This document shows, in pieces, positions 6,065-6,298 of a stretch of 6,298 nucleotides of DNA (position 1 is the stretch's first letter; every line of letters begins with the position of its first letter). The stretch lies in assembly GCA_902766185.1 (NCBI GenBank), contig CACXCQ010000040.1:1-6298 (forward strand), written 5' to 3'. This DNA is from an uncultured Eubacteriales bacterium. GTDB lineage: Bacteria > Bacillota > Clostridia > Peptostreptococcales > Anaerovoracaceae. The notes below the pieces were generated by a model that saw nothing but the letters and a program-made list of their open reading frames with translations, was not told the origin of the DNA and did no database searches. The translations under genes and the position numbers were made by a program.

Positions 6065-6298
6065 TCAGCCGGTGATCAGGGGAAGGATCACGTAGAATCC
6101 GACGATGCCGCAGAGTACGCCGATGAGGGCGCCGGCAGCCACATCCTTGACGAAGTGTACGCCGCCCATCACGCGGTTGAAGGCCAGAGCGACGCCGACG
6201 AGACCGATGAGAACGCCGGCCAGAGGATAGAAATAGAAGACCGTAGTGGCGATGAGGAACATGCAGAAGATGTGCCGGCTGGGGAAGGAATGCCCTTG
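6065..6298 (-). CDS. PAP2-family membrane phosphatase, C-terminal part (cut by the window edge)
   Basis: Reading leftwards from the window edge, 77 residues are visible before TGA (complement of 6065-6067). They carry two of the three PAP2 phosphatase motifs: GHSFPSRH at visible residues 2-9 (consensus PSGH, here PSRH) and NRVMGGVHFVKD at 41-52 (consensus SR-x5-H-x3-D, with Arg42, His48 and Asp52 present). Hydrophobic stretches at about 13-40 and 53-75 are membrane helices. The family removes phosphate from lipid phosphates such as phosphatidate or undecaprenyl diphosphate at the membrane; which substrate applies here cannot be told. An internal ATG near 6260 is not the start, because the PSRH motif lies upstream of it. 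The N-terminal part with motif 1 is outside the window. Confidence 0.88.
   Translation of the reverse strand, partial: QGHSFPSRHIFCMFLIATTVFYFYPLAGVLIGLVGVALAFNRVMGGVHFVKDVAAGALIGVLCGIVGFYVILPLITG

Noticed and set aside
1..6298. CRISPR array, tRNA/rRNA gene, insertion sequence, prophage or defence genes
   Set aside because: No regularly spaced direct repeats, cloverleaf-like segments, transposase motifs or terminal inverted repeats were recognised. Nearly all of the window is accounted for by housekeeping genes.

Overview
This is an ordinary but well-preserved stretch of a bacterial chromosome, most likely from a GC-rich member of the Clostridia (Bacillota). Three things point there. The dihydroorotate dehydrogenase is the class 1B type and follows the tail of its partner pyrK. 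The aspartate carbamoyltransferase comes as a catalytic plus zinc-binding regulatory pair (pyrB-pyrI). The ribosome binding sites are strong, purine-rich AGGAGG-type sites, with one TTG start. Coding DNA is GC-rich, while the single promoter-bearing intergenic region (about 5107-5290) is clearly AT-rich. No species can be named from the sequence alone.

Positions 1-3737 (+ strand) are the distal part of a de novo pyrimidine (UMP) operon in the order pyrK(end)-pyrD-pyrF-pyrE-pyrB-pyrI. Gaps are short (6 to about 53 nt) and no internal terminator with a T-run is visible. PyrB/PyrI make carbamoyl-aspartate, PyrK/PyrD oxidise dihydroorotate to orotate, PyrE adds ribose-phosphate and PyrF decarboxylates OMP to UMP. 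The dihydroorotase (pyrC) and carbamoyl-phosphate synthase genes are not in the window. The operon's promoter and leader lie upstream, so its regulation cannot be read here. The operon ends at a strong hairpin (about 3740-3787) that serves the convergent gene as well.

Positions 3832-5106 (- strand) encode argininosuccinate synthase (argG), with no argH beside it in the window. Its promoter is readable: a perfect TATAAT and a TTGATT -35, covered by two ARG-box-like sequences 20 bp apart centre to centre, which suggests arginine-dependent autorepression by an ArgR/AhrC-type regulator. A weaker third box sits in the promoter region of the divergent gene.

Positions 5291-6064 (+ strand) encode a 257-residue, cysteine-rich protein related to the QueG/COG1600 iron-sulfur proteins, with a non-canonical cysteine pattern. 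Its stop codon abuts the stop codon of a convergent, truncated PAP2-family membrane phosphatase gene (6065-6298, - strand).

I did not find a new defence, mobile or RNA system. The observations most worth checking are the absence of a conventional start codon for pyrD, the ArgR-like operator layout, and the altered Fe-S cysteine motif of the 5291 gene.
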